In this document: piece by piece, positions 43,966-55,500 of the stretch
Numbering within the stretch: the stretch's first letter is position 1
Layout of the letters: each line of letters opens with the position of its first letter
Assembly: GCA_036365455.1 (NCBI GenBank)
Contig: JAWQUS010000002.1
Coordinates: 5,270,001-5,334,000, forward strand
Origin: Macrosoma leucophasiata
Lineage: Eukaryota > Arthropoda > Insecta > Lepidoptera > Hedylidae
Direction of reading: 5' to 3'
Length of the DNA: 64,000 bases
Notes under the pieces: model-generated
Seen by the model: the letters and a program-made list of their open reading frames with translations, nothing else
What the model was told of the DNA's origin: nothing
Database searches by the model: none
Program-made: the position numbers and the translations under genes

Positions 43966-44411
43966 AAATGTTTATCGACATTTTATTGCTTAATTGAATC
44001 TACAGTTAGCAGTGTTTCTATAACAGGAATAAAAGTGATTTATAAGAACAACTTGTTATATTAGGTAAAAAAAACTGTAAATTAATATTCTGTATCGGAA
44101 TTCGATTAAGACAAAGTGACAAGAGAAATAGATCTATAATATCAACGTACAAAGCCAGCTTCTGCCTTCGCGATGTACGATGCGATGGGAGAAATCACAT
44201 ATCGAAATACATACGCCTTTAGTTTCTGTAAATTTTCTTCTTATATGTTATCGCAATCATTACATAATATGCACAATACTACGGAGGTCTCATAAAGTAT
44301 CGGAATTGAAACGAGACAGAAACGTGAGACAAAAGGAAAATGCGAGGCATGAGCGTAATATGCATAATTGGGATATTTAAAATAATAAACTTGGGATGTT
44401 TGTTACATCTT

Positions 44412-44555
44412 TAAGCCTGGGTTGCACCACGATATTTGTTAAAGTTATTGTGACATTTCACATCCTTCTCTAACTTTAACAGATTTCTTTAAGTTAGAGA
44501 AGGATGTGAAATGTTACAATCACTTTAAAAAATATCGTGGTGGAACCCAGGCTAA
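44412..44555. mobile_element. Palindromic MITE (GGGTTGCACCA family), copy 2
   Basis: The best-preserved copy: left AGCCTGGGTTGCACCACGAT, right ATCGTGGTGGAACCCAGGCT, and a centre TCCTTCTCTAACTTTAA / TTAAGTTAGAGAAGGA that pairs. Confidence 0.88.
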
Positions 44556-46149
44556 GTAAACTGTTACATTAAAAGGAACGAATTTAGGGATATGTAAACA
44601 TATCTATCAAGTAATTAGAGATGGACTAAATATACATACATTATATAGGTACTTAGAAATGCATAGTATTTGGATAATAAGCGTACTATTTGTTCACTTG
44701 TTAGAGTTATATTTTATATACAGTACTATAGTTACTACATTAATGGGTGTTATGATCATTTTTTATTATTTTAATTACTTAGATATTGTTAACACGTCCG
44801 GATTTGGTACGGAGGGGACAGCGGATTCTGTACGTTCCGAACCAAATCTGGTCGCGTGTAGATGATTAATCAAGACCGATGCGGTCCGCTCGCGCGGCTT
44901 TGGTCGGCGAATTCCGGTCGTCGTGTAGCGAGAGCGGATTTGGTCGTGTGTTACTACTATAAGAGATAACTGATAACTGTCGTTAATAAGTAGTACTTGA
45001 CTAACATGTAACTAATTATACAATTTCATACGTACATAATCTTTGCAGCTACTGTTGAGTATCTTAGTACAATAAAATGTCAATAAACGAGGAAGATCTT
45101 AATAGTTAACCGTCGACTAAAGGGGAGTAAGATTCGATTAAGAATGCTATCTAATATCTGAAATATCTTAACAACAATGTTTATATGTCTAACAATTGCG
45201 AGCCAAATTTCACATAACATCAATTGTAATTAGTAATACTGTATTTACTGTAAGGAAGTCTAGAGCGGAATATAGAATATACTTTTAACTGTCTTAGAAC
45301 TGTCCCATTTATTACAAAATATGTTTTTTTTTGCTTCCCCGTCTTCTGGCAACTGAAATTTGTCCTTCTGCACTTTTAACCCAACACCACTCACTGCTGT
45401 ACACTGAAGTAAATGTAGATTGATTTATTATATTTTGATTAAAACTAAGATTAAAATCCACAAAGCATTTCCAATTGTACACTAGTTATAATTTTCAAAC
45501 ACTCCGGCTATAATACCGGTTATATTAAAATAGTATATCTTTCGCATAAATTTATTTATCATATCAACATTTACTTCTCCATCTCTACACGAGCGACTTA
45601 GACGTAGGCGACTAGTTGAACCGAATGTATACCCATACAGTTTCGAACTATGAAAAATTCTCTTGTGTTTTAATTCTAGGCCAATAATATTTTTTTGTAA
45701 GATTTCAAACTATGAATGCCCTATTTGGAGACTGATTTTAATTTAGCGATTAAAGAAAACTAATACTTACCTCCCTTGTATGTTTGTATTGTATGAAACC
45801 GACTGTTTTATGGTACTTCACATTAATATTACGTAACATCCAAATATCCGTAAGTCCTGACAGGATATCATAATTTGCGAAGTTATGTAATTATAAAGTT
45901 ACGTTGACCTTGTTTAATTCAGTTTTGTTCTCCTCGATCCTATTAAAGATACTTGCAAGATCATGCCTTGTGGCATTAAATCCACCATATTTGCACGATG
46001 CATAGAAGTGTAAATAAATAAACTTGCAATGTCGCCGAATATATAAGAAGTATACACTAGGTAATACAATAGCATAATTTAGTTAACGATGTTACGAATG
46101 ACGATTTGGACTAGTCTCGATTCACTTTCGTTAACCGAGCTAAGACACT

Positions 46150-46293
46150 TAGTCTGGGTTGAACCACATCATTTGTTAAAGAAATTGTTACATTGCACAT
46201 CCTTCTTTAACGTAAGGAAATCTGTTAAAGTTAGAGCAGGATGTCAAATGTTACAATAACTTTATCAAAAGTCGTGGTGCAACCCGGGCTAAG
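46150..46293. mobile_element. Palindromic MITE (GGGTTGCACCA family), copy 3
   Basis: TCTGGGTTGAACCACATCA at the left and GTCGTGGTGCAACCCGGGCT at the right, more diverged than copy 2. Confidence 0.85.
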
Positions 46294-46549
46294 TCGAAAT
46301 ACAATGCACATATTTTTACCAATTTACGTAATACACAAAATATGTTAGCCAATTTAACGTCAGTAGCCTAAACTGACAAGATCAGAGAATCAGTCGCCGA
46401 AAAATAGATAAGAAATGAAAATACAAGAGGGGTATTTGTATATTTTCGCCAATTTGACTACAGTCGCCTACGCCGCGCTAGTGGTTTGTCTCGAGCCGCG
46501 GCCGTTGCGTTCAGTGGACGTGGAAGCACTGGCACTAGGCGGGCGGGTG

Positions 46550-49500
46550 TCACGCGGGCGGCGCGCGCTGAGCGGCGCCGCACGGGTCGGCGGGCGGCGC
46601 CACGGCGGGGCACACCGGCCCGCGCACCGCCTCGATGTAGTCCTTGATCAGCGTCGCTATCTGGTACGCCTGCGGAGTGACGGAGTGTTAAAAGACCCCT
46701 ACACTCACTCCCGTACTAGGTATAAACCTGTATCGTGGGTCATACATAACGTGACCGTACGTCCCGTTTTAAACGGGGCAGTCCCGTTTAAGTGCAGCCC
46801 GTCCCGGTGTCCCGGGAAAACTTTTGGAAGCGAAAATGTTCCGTTATCGGTAATATCACCAAAAATCTATAGAAAACAAAGCAGCTGACTGAAGATTTCC
46901 TGTAGATTTCCTGTGAAGATGTCTAGTCGAGTCTTGTCTAGTACATAGTCAATCAATCATACTTTTTGAATTTTATAATAATAAAAAAAAACGATTAAAA
47001 CAATACTTAAAGAGGGTGTAACTTGGCTTTCAAAAGTCAACCTCTAGTTCTTAGAAGGTTATTATTTTGAAAATTTTCAGTTTTGAGGGACGATAAAAAT
47101 GGTCACGTTAGTCATAATCAAACATCCAGACCTGAAACAAATATCTGTAGGCCATACAAATAATTGTCCCGGCGCGGGAATCGAACCTGCGACCCTTCGA
47201 ATCAAACGGTGGTCTTACACCGCCGGACTAACTGGGTTGTCCTATGCTATGCCGGTGCTTTGAAATTGTTGACACTTGACACAATATTATTGATAAATGT
47301 CGACCTTAACGCTAATAGCGGCGCCATTGGTAAACTAGAATGTTACAGCACTGCGATTGTATGGGAAGTTATGCACAACTAACACAATTTTCTTCGACGT
47401 TAATATCATATTATTTACGTTACATGTACGAAGACTCCGGACCCCACCTTCTGACAGTACTCGACCTTGTGGTCAAAGTGGGTCATGTTTTTGGCTTAGC
47501 TACACTCCTTTACGTAATAATTGGTAGTCCGGCACATACCTGATCGGTGGAGAGCACGAGTTTAGCGTGCTTGCGGTCGGCGCGCGTGACTGGTAGGAGG
47601 AGCGAGTGGTCGTGCGACACGAGAGTGGCGCGGGAGCCCCGTCGCAGGAGCGTCAGTGCGCAGTCGGCGTTCATCGATTTATAAGTCATTATCCCGTCAA
47701 AGGCTCACGGGGATACTTCGGGAAATACTTTTAGGCTTAGTTGCACTTCCTGACGTTATAATTGGTAGTCCGGCACGTACCTGATCGGTGGAGAGCACGA
47801 GTTTAGCGTGCTTGCGGTCGGCGCGCGTGACTAGTAGGAGCGCGCGGGGCGCGGGGGACACGGCCAGCAGCTGCGAGTGGTCGTGCGACACGAGCGCGGC
47901 GCGGGAGCCCCGCCGCAGGAGCGTCAGCCCCCGCGCGTCCACCGCCAGCCACAGCGCGCGCGGCCAGTTCGACGTGAACGATTGCTGTTGCCGAAATTTG
48001 CTCGTTAGTTTTTTGTTTTGATTTAATAAAGTCACATTTAAGATATAATAATAAAAGAATGAAAAAAAAAGTGTACAGACGAAATGAAGATGTGACAGAA
48101 ATGTACGATTAAATATTGCGGTTATAAAAGTAATCCAGCTCATATTATGTTTTACGGAAAAGATAAGAGCGTTATGTTTTATTATTATGCGTTACTCGGA
48201 CAGTAAAACAGTAAAACATCAAATATAGATTTGCGCGTAAAGGCTTTTTGCGGCGTGGGCGTCCTTCTGTCCCGCAGCGACAAGAAATGAAGGCGCACTG
48301 AAAACACGACAACTCTCGCAAATAGCTTAAATATAATTTCAAAAAAACTATGTCACCGAAAATGTCGCATGGGAGCGGCTAGGAAGTAGCTAGCGTCAGA
48401 GCCCATAGCACAGCAGTGCGTGGGTTTGTTCCCCTCAATATCAGATGGCGTAAACGCACTGCGGGCGCGAATCGCGTTCGCTCAGCGCACTTCTCTCAGT
48501 GGATCTACGCCTTAAAACCCCAAAATTAGAAAAAAAATGCAAGTCATTACCATAACATCAAATATGGTGGCGCGCGTGAGCGGCCAGGAGCTAGCCAGCG
48601 TCAGGGCCCGCTGCATGGCGGCGTGCGGGTCCGTGCCCCGCAGCGCCAGGTGGTGCAGGCGCACTGCGGGCGCGGGCAGCGCGGGCGCCAGGCGCGGCGG
48701 CACCACGCAGCCCGCGGCCGCCGCGCACTCCTCCCCGCCGCCCAGGCACTCGCCCTTCACCACTTGTGCGTGGAGCGCCGCCAGCATCACCTGTGGGAAC
48801 GCACAATACATTTTTGATTCAGTTCGCTAACTACTATCTACATCGTTACGATATGCAATATTTTTTTTATGTAAATGCCGTTATGAGAGCCCGTGGGTGG
48901 TCTCGCGTAACTTAAAAAATGTAAATCATTCTTATCGTTTTTTTCAACGAATAATTTAACAAAATAAAATTTTAGAATTGGTTAAAGTCGTTGCAATTAA
49001 GAGAAAGGCCGAGATACGACTGTTGAAATAATAAACAAAATTCGAGAAATGTTTTAACCACAGATTTATTATATAACAGTGTGGAATCAATATTTTGCAT
49101 AAAATTTAATATTTATATTCGTGCATCCACGAACGTACATACAATGAATAGTCGTGTTTTAATGAGTGAAAATGGTGATTTTTATCAAACCATTCAATAA
49201 CGTCCACGGGTGTACGAAAGTTATATTATGCAATAAAAAGTATTTCATGTTGCTTCCAAAACTTTTAAAAATTTGTTAGCAAAATCCCCATCACTTTATT
49301 GGATCTATCTAATCATCTTCCATATGGAAGAATTGAAACATGAAAATTAAAAGAAGAAAGGCTTGTTACTTGGCATCGGTATGAAGTAGAAAAACATATT
49401 GGCATAAATTAGGGGGGGAAAAAACTCACAGCCTCGTCGGTCTCGATGGGCAGGCGGTCGTGGCGCACGGCGTGCAGCACCTGGTAGTACAGCAGCTCCA

Positions 49501-52500
49501 TCTCGGCCGGGCACGCCGTGTGCAGCGGCCGCTCGCCCAGGAAAAGTCGCTTCTTGAACACCAATCTGCAACATTACACACGTTTAGGTGGTGAGGTAAA
49601 GCAGCTGCCTCCTTATCGACTTTCAGCGATACTTATGTCAATAAAAAAATTTCATTATAATTTCCGTTTTTGAGATCACTGAACTGTTTAAGTTTCCAAT
49701 CGACATGGTATTACTTAGTGGGATAGAAACATAATTCAGTACGAGTTTAAGTCTAATATAACGTTAATTGACACTTGCGATATTTTTGGTCCTTCGAGTC
49801 GAATAATCGATAAGCCGATAATTCCATCTATTCAGGTACGCTGTTTTCAGGCTTCAACTATTACGTAACGGTTCATAGGTAAAGCGCACGAGCACGTCGT
49901 CGACGCGCTCGTTGCGAACCAGCGCCCCGAACCGGGCCGAGTTTCGTGAAACGACGCCGCGTCGTGGTACGACCCGATGTCGTATCGTGTTTATGTGTTA
50001 GGAGCCCTGACTGCGTTGAACATTATCATTTAGCAGTAACTATATGAGGTTATGCAGTGGTACCTACGCCCGCGAGCTCCGCGACTAGGGTTCTACCAGC
50101 AGTAGAAAAGCTAGTAGAGATGAATGAGCAGTGAGTACCTGCAGGCGGCGGCGGTGGCGCCGGCCTTCTCCCAGCGTGCGAGCACGTCTCCGACGCGCTC
50201 GTTGCCGGCCAGCGCGCGCTCGCCCGCGCCCGCCGGGCTCGAGTTCGCGCACACTTCGTATAGCGCGTAACCTGCCGAGTAAACATCATTAAAGTTAAAA
50301 AAATGTAAACATTATAGTTAATGAGACTAAAAGAAATTAAAGAAAAATTTGACTTCAGGCAGGAATTCATTTTCAAGTATATGGAAACACGCATATTTAT
50401 TATCTTTATACAAAAATCTGAAAACGGATCACACGATACCTATCAAGTATGTAATCGGTGTAGTTCTAATAGTTTTGGAGTAAAGTGGCTGTGACATACA
50501 GGCGGCCGGACATACAGACAGACATGGCGAAATATGTTCTCATGGTTTTGCAAGCTACACTAATTGAAATAAAACTAGTTTACTATACGTATTAAAACTA
50601 ATATGATTATTTAAATTCTGTACAACAGTCGCAACGGTCTATTATGATACAATTAGTAACATTTGTGTTAATCCTGAACGCTACGCAAGACGTTTGCGAA
50701 ATAGATGGAGGTAGCTGCACATAATAATTTTTCAAACTGCTGTCAGATAAATGTCACCTCAGTCTACCCGAGACCACGGAAGTTAAACAACGACGGAAAC
50801 GGGTTGATTTTAAATAATCATTTTAGTTTAATACACGCAAGATAAATCCGAAAAGCTAGTTTCAAAGACATGACGAAGATGCGTTTTTATGCTAAGAAGT
50901 TTTAAGAAACCCTAAAAATGAATTAAACTCACCAGTAGCGGCGTCGGTGAGTCCGATTTTCTCCCTCAACATAGTAACGAGGTGGTCGGCAGTGGCCGCG
51001 GGCCCGAACACGAGGCCGTGCTGCTTGCCGTCCAGCAACAGCACACGAGCGTGCATCGGCCGTCGCGCCGCCGCACACAATAACTCTTCTTTGGATGGCG
51101 CGGCTACACGACGTGGTACTTGCGCTATGCTTAGTGCCACCTGCGAGAGATTTTGACGTGATAATATCTTATAAATCGATGAACGCACGAAAAAGTGTCA
51201 CGTTCCGCCAGAGCCGAGCGTGCAAGTGAGACCGCGGAACAGGCGATAGAGAGGCACAATCGGCCTAAGCATTCGACCGGCTTGTGACGCATGTTTTCTT
51301 ATGTATCACGTAAAATAATTGTCCGTAAACCGACTTTACAGACAACCATTTTTTTTTATATAACGAAGTTGCCAAACAGCCTTTCAGTTCACATGGACGT
51401 TAAGTGATGACATGCAGCCTATAGACATCTACGTAAAGATCATAGGTCAAAACGCAGATGTGTTGTTGGCAACACATGTGCGTTTTGACCTATGATCTTG
51501 GGTTGGGTTGGCCCTGAGACTTTAGTTGTTATGTCTCTGTGATAGCTAATACGGGGCCATACATTACCATCTAAACGGAACACGAAAGTGCTAAAGACTA
51601 CCATTTCGTGGCGGGAGATTAGATAATGCGGTGGTGCCTACGCCCTGGAGCTCCTGCACTGGAACTCTACCACCAAGCTCAATGCCGCACCGATATATTC
51701 GCAGTGACTACTTAATAATTCGTGACATCTACGAAAGGTTTCTAACATTAAAAACATCTGCATGTTTTGCCTCTGTTTGATTTGAAGTTCACACGGGAAG
51801 CATTGATTTCTGAAAGTAGACTTACTTGTTCAGCTCGTCTAGCAAACTTGCCCTCTTCGCCGGCGTGGAGCGCGGCGCCTCGGTACCGGAGGTGAGCCAG
51901 CAGCAGTCGCCGCAGAGGCTTGGCGGGCGGTAGTGCTGCACCCACAGCCGCACACAGTAATGCCCAGTGCCGCGCCGTCACTCGGGAGCTGGGGTCCGGG
52001 TGATCCGTTGTCTGTGGACAACATATGAGAGTAAACATTCATCTCGTTCTTCATTAAAAGAGCTCTTACTGAGTTGGCTAGCATAGTTCTTCTCAGTAGT
52101 GACTGCACTTGGAACTTTGCTAAGTGAATAACTTTGATCTTGACGAATAAGTTTTCTTATTCTTCATTTATCATCATTGAAGGAATTGAAAAAAAATGTG
52201 ATCATGATTTATTAACTAAGCACTTTAAATTATAATTTTAATTTACTTTTAATATATTTTTTTGCTTTTACTATATGTAATAGTTATTCACTGTAAAGAT
52301 CTATTCGAAATAAAAATATTTTCTTTCTTTCTCGGTTGAGCTATAGGTATTTTACCAGCTATCATCCTAAGACATTGGAACAACTACAATGTTTGGCAGG
52401 AGATATCTATTGTGAATTAAGTGTCTTGTCTATTATGATCAATCATATTAAATAGATATACTCAAACGACCTCAGTTCATATATCTATCATTTTTTTTAT

Positions 52501-55500
52501 CGTGAATGGACTGTAATATTATTATGTATTATTATACTTTGAGATGACAGGGCCAGCATTATTGCTACTTTTCGTCACCATGGACGCTGCGATCGATTAC
52601 ATTAGGTGGGTCCTAGTACTTCGCACGGTCCCTATATGTAGTTACTTTATGACGTTTCTTTGCAAAAATGTTGTATGAAGTGATAAAAAAAATAAGTTTT
52701 CTGACCTGCTTGATCAACTGCACGTACAGTTCGCAGAGCAGCGTGTCCTTCTGCAGGCAGCGCTGCAGCAGCGCCTGCGCCAGCGCCACGCGGTCGTCGC
52801 TGTCGCTCTCGTGGCTGCCCGCGCTGTTGTTGTTGGCCAGGCTGCCGCTGCTGCCCTCGTGGCTGCTCAGCCCCGCGTGGCTCATTATGTCCTGCTCATT
52901 GGGAGGGTCAATTTACAAATCTATACTAATATTATAAAGCTGAAGAGTTTGTTTGTTTGTTTGTCCGATTTGAAAAAATCTTTCAGGGTTAGATAGCAAA
53001 TTTATCGAGGAAGGCTTTAGGCTATATAACATCACGCTAAGATGAATAGGAGAGGGTAGGTAACATTGCAACCGCGCGAAGCCGGGGCGGGCCGCTAGTT
53101 AAAGATAAAATGCAAAGAAGAATTTGACTTGCGACCTCAGGACAGTCCAGCCGCTTTACCACTAAGCTACCGAAGTCCCTAAATTCACTCGTACGTGTTA
53201 TTGCGAAAAATATTACGAATGGGAAGGTGTTGTTGCTTTGTGTTGTATCAATTACCTTGAAAATCTGCATAGCGGCGACCTCCTCGGCCTCGTTGAGCTT
53301 GGTGAGGCTGTGCGGGATGGTGCGGGACCAGCTCCAGAAGGAGGGCCCGTAGCCCTTGTAGCTCTCGTCCTCCCTCTCCGCCGACATGTCCAGCCGCATG
53401 CGCTCCAACCGGTGCTTGCTTAATCTGCGCAAGATCGTCATTCGTTAGATTAAGGGTCATAGCCAACCGGGACCCGACCGACTCGAGCGGTCTGCGCTCA
53501 TTACATCAACTTCGCTCCGTATCGCCTCGACCGCAAGCCTTCAACGCGCGGGCGGCACGTGGACTTCGAGTGGACCACTCGGTGACCACTAGCTTGTCTT
53601 GCGTTGACTTTGCGTTGCGAAATCGCTGTACCCAAGTGGACCACGCGCGGTCCGCGAGTGGTTCGCAAGTAACATCGCGTCCTTCACCCGTGGACCACCC
53701 GTCGAAAATGGGTGAGGGACGTAAAACGAGGCGGTGCTGGTCGGGTGCCGGGTGGCTGTGGTAAGCTATGACCCTAATACACCTCTAAAGTCGATACAAT
53801 CGTAGCCCAGCTGTCACCGCACGACACGGCAGCGTCTTTAGTAGTTTCATCATCATCATCATCACTCCAGCCAAATGACGTCCACTACTGGACGAAGCCT
53901 TCCCCAAAGACGCCCACAACAGTGTCGTGAGTCATTAGGGGAGAATATGCCATAATCACCACGCTTGGCAGGCGGATTGGCGATGGCAGTGACGGTAGTT
54001 TTATCGCGGGTCGCTACTGTTCATCCCGCGTTGTTATTTTATTTTTATTTTATTATTTTTGGAAAGCAGACAGTGAAAATATAACTGCATACAAATATAA
54101 TAGTTAAAGCTATGCACCATTTAGGAGCTTTCGCATATAACTATCTATATTTCCTATCGTCCTATTGGAATGGTTTAACCGCTATTGTTTGGTTGGCTGA
54201 ATGCACTTGGGGAAGAATTAGAAGAGCCCCCAAATACCAGCTTGGTCCACTTGACTCCCTACGGAAATGCGCCGTTCGTATTGTTAATGATCCAGGACAT
54301 ACTGACAGGCTCGGACATCTGAGCCTGCGCAGAGACATTGGGAGTCTGTGCGTGTTGTACCGTCTCTACAATGGTGAGTGCTCTGCTGAACTGTTTGACA
54401 TGGTGCCACCGTCTCTTTTCCTACACCGTACTACCCGCCGAAGAGAAGTTCCACCCTCACCTACTGGATACCTGGCAGTGCTCAACGGTGCGGTTTTCAC
54501 GTTCGTTCCTGTCCAGAACGTGTAAATTGTGAAACGAACTTCCCTCTGAGGTGTTCCCTAATACTTCAATATGAGGTGCTTCAAAAATGGCGTCATAAGA
54601 GTCCTTCAGGGCTGGCAGCGCGTTGGCAACTCCCCTAGTGTTTGACCACTTTCCATCAGGTGGCCCGTTTGCCTGTCTGTCAACATTTAGACATAAAAAA
54701 AGAAGAAACAGTCTGCTGCATCCTTATTAAATGTCTATTCCCATTACCTTCTGAGCGTATTCCTGAGGAAGCCGCCGGCAGACAAGTCAGGCGGGCGTCT
54801 CAACAGGCCCGCGTCTACCAGCGCCCGCCTGGCAGTCCGGAGCGCGCCCGCCAGTCGCGTGCGCTCGCTGGCCGGGGCCGCACGTCGCGGCGGCTCCTCA
54901 GCCAGCCCACTCGCGAGCGGCGGACTGTACGATGCCATCAGCCACGCCGCCTCTTGCTTTTGTGCGCATTCGAGCACTATACACCTGTTACGTCGTTGAG
55001 ATCAGATTGAAGTTACACGGAATCTAGCGTCGACTAATATAAACATCAATTCCTATACTGACGCGAACACATTTTTGTCTAAAAAAATATGACATACAGT
55101 TTGGGATTACAGCATGTACCTAATGGTTATTACGACTTTGGTAACAGCAACTGTGTCACATCGCACGCGGCTGAGAGGAAGCGACTAAAATTGGCAAAAA
55201 TTGAGTAAAAGAAAAGCCCTCACGGTTGAAGAAACCTTAATAGCTATTGTAGTGAACCGTTAGTGTTAACTTGTAATAAAAAAAAAATATTACAAGGTAA
55301 CATTTCTTTCATCTCACCTAAGTCCATCATGTTGGCCGTGATGCGTCAAGCTGATAGTGAGACCACTGTCCACCGGATCCATGAGTAGCGCCGCAATGTT
55401 CGAGTATGGATACTCAGCCAGCACCACCTTGTCTGCGGGACGTACCAACACCACGCCCTCGGAACCCACGCCCAATAATACGTTCGGACCTGAAATAAAG

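Larger units (their letters stand above)
42045..46549 (-). other. 4.5-kb AT-rich region without genes, candidate myosin 3' untranslated region
   Basis: No supported coding sequence. It contains three fold-back elements (43821-43965, 44412-44555, 46150-46293) and a possible GC-rich MITE near 44790-44955. Otherwise it is unique-looking AT-rich DNA. Several reverse-strand AATAAA sites (for example near 45309 and 45551) could end the transcript earlier. Confidence 0.3.
46550..51140 (-). other. Second FERM domain of the myosin tail (exons 14-19)
   Basis: The F1 lobe follows [19 protein letters not shown] and [20 protein letters not shown]2 shows [36 protein letters not shown] and [15 protein letters not shown]. 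The PH-like F3 reads [18 protein letters not shown] and ends [15 protein letters not shown]. The final 21 residues are Pro/Ala-rich with two cysteines. F2 carries an unusual Ala/Gly/Pro-rich stretch encoded by GC-rich DNA (exon 17). Confidence 0.8.
51060..53424 (-). other. Second MyTH4 domain of the myosin tail (exons 11 to 14)
   Basis: The pattern [46 protein letters not shown] and [15 protein letters not shown] is the usual MyTH4 core, which binds microtubules or cargo. A Ser/His/Asp-rich insert (exon 12) separates two core helices. A basic linker [12 protein letters not shown] precedes it. Confidence 0.85.

Noticed and set aside
44790..44960. GC-rich island as a gene or promoter
   Set aside because: Weak inverted ends (ACACG...GGATTTGGT and GGATTTGGTCGTGTGT) and no open frame; at best an unconfirmed MITE.
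48537..48830. Sense-strand frames opposite myosin exons, here and at 46415-46888, 54642-55010, 56475-56692 and 59957-60328
   Set aside because: GC-rich exons leave antisense frames open. The minus strand carries the conserved MyTH4-FERM sequence with matching splice sites.
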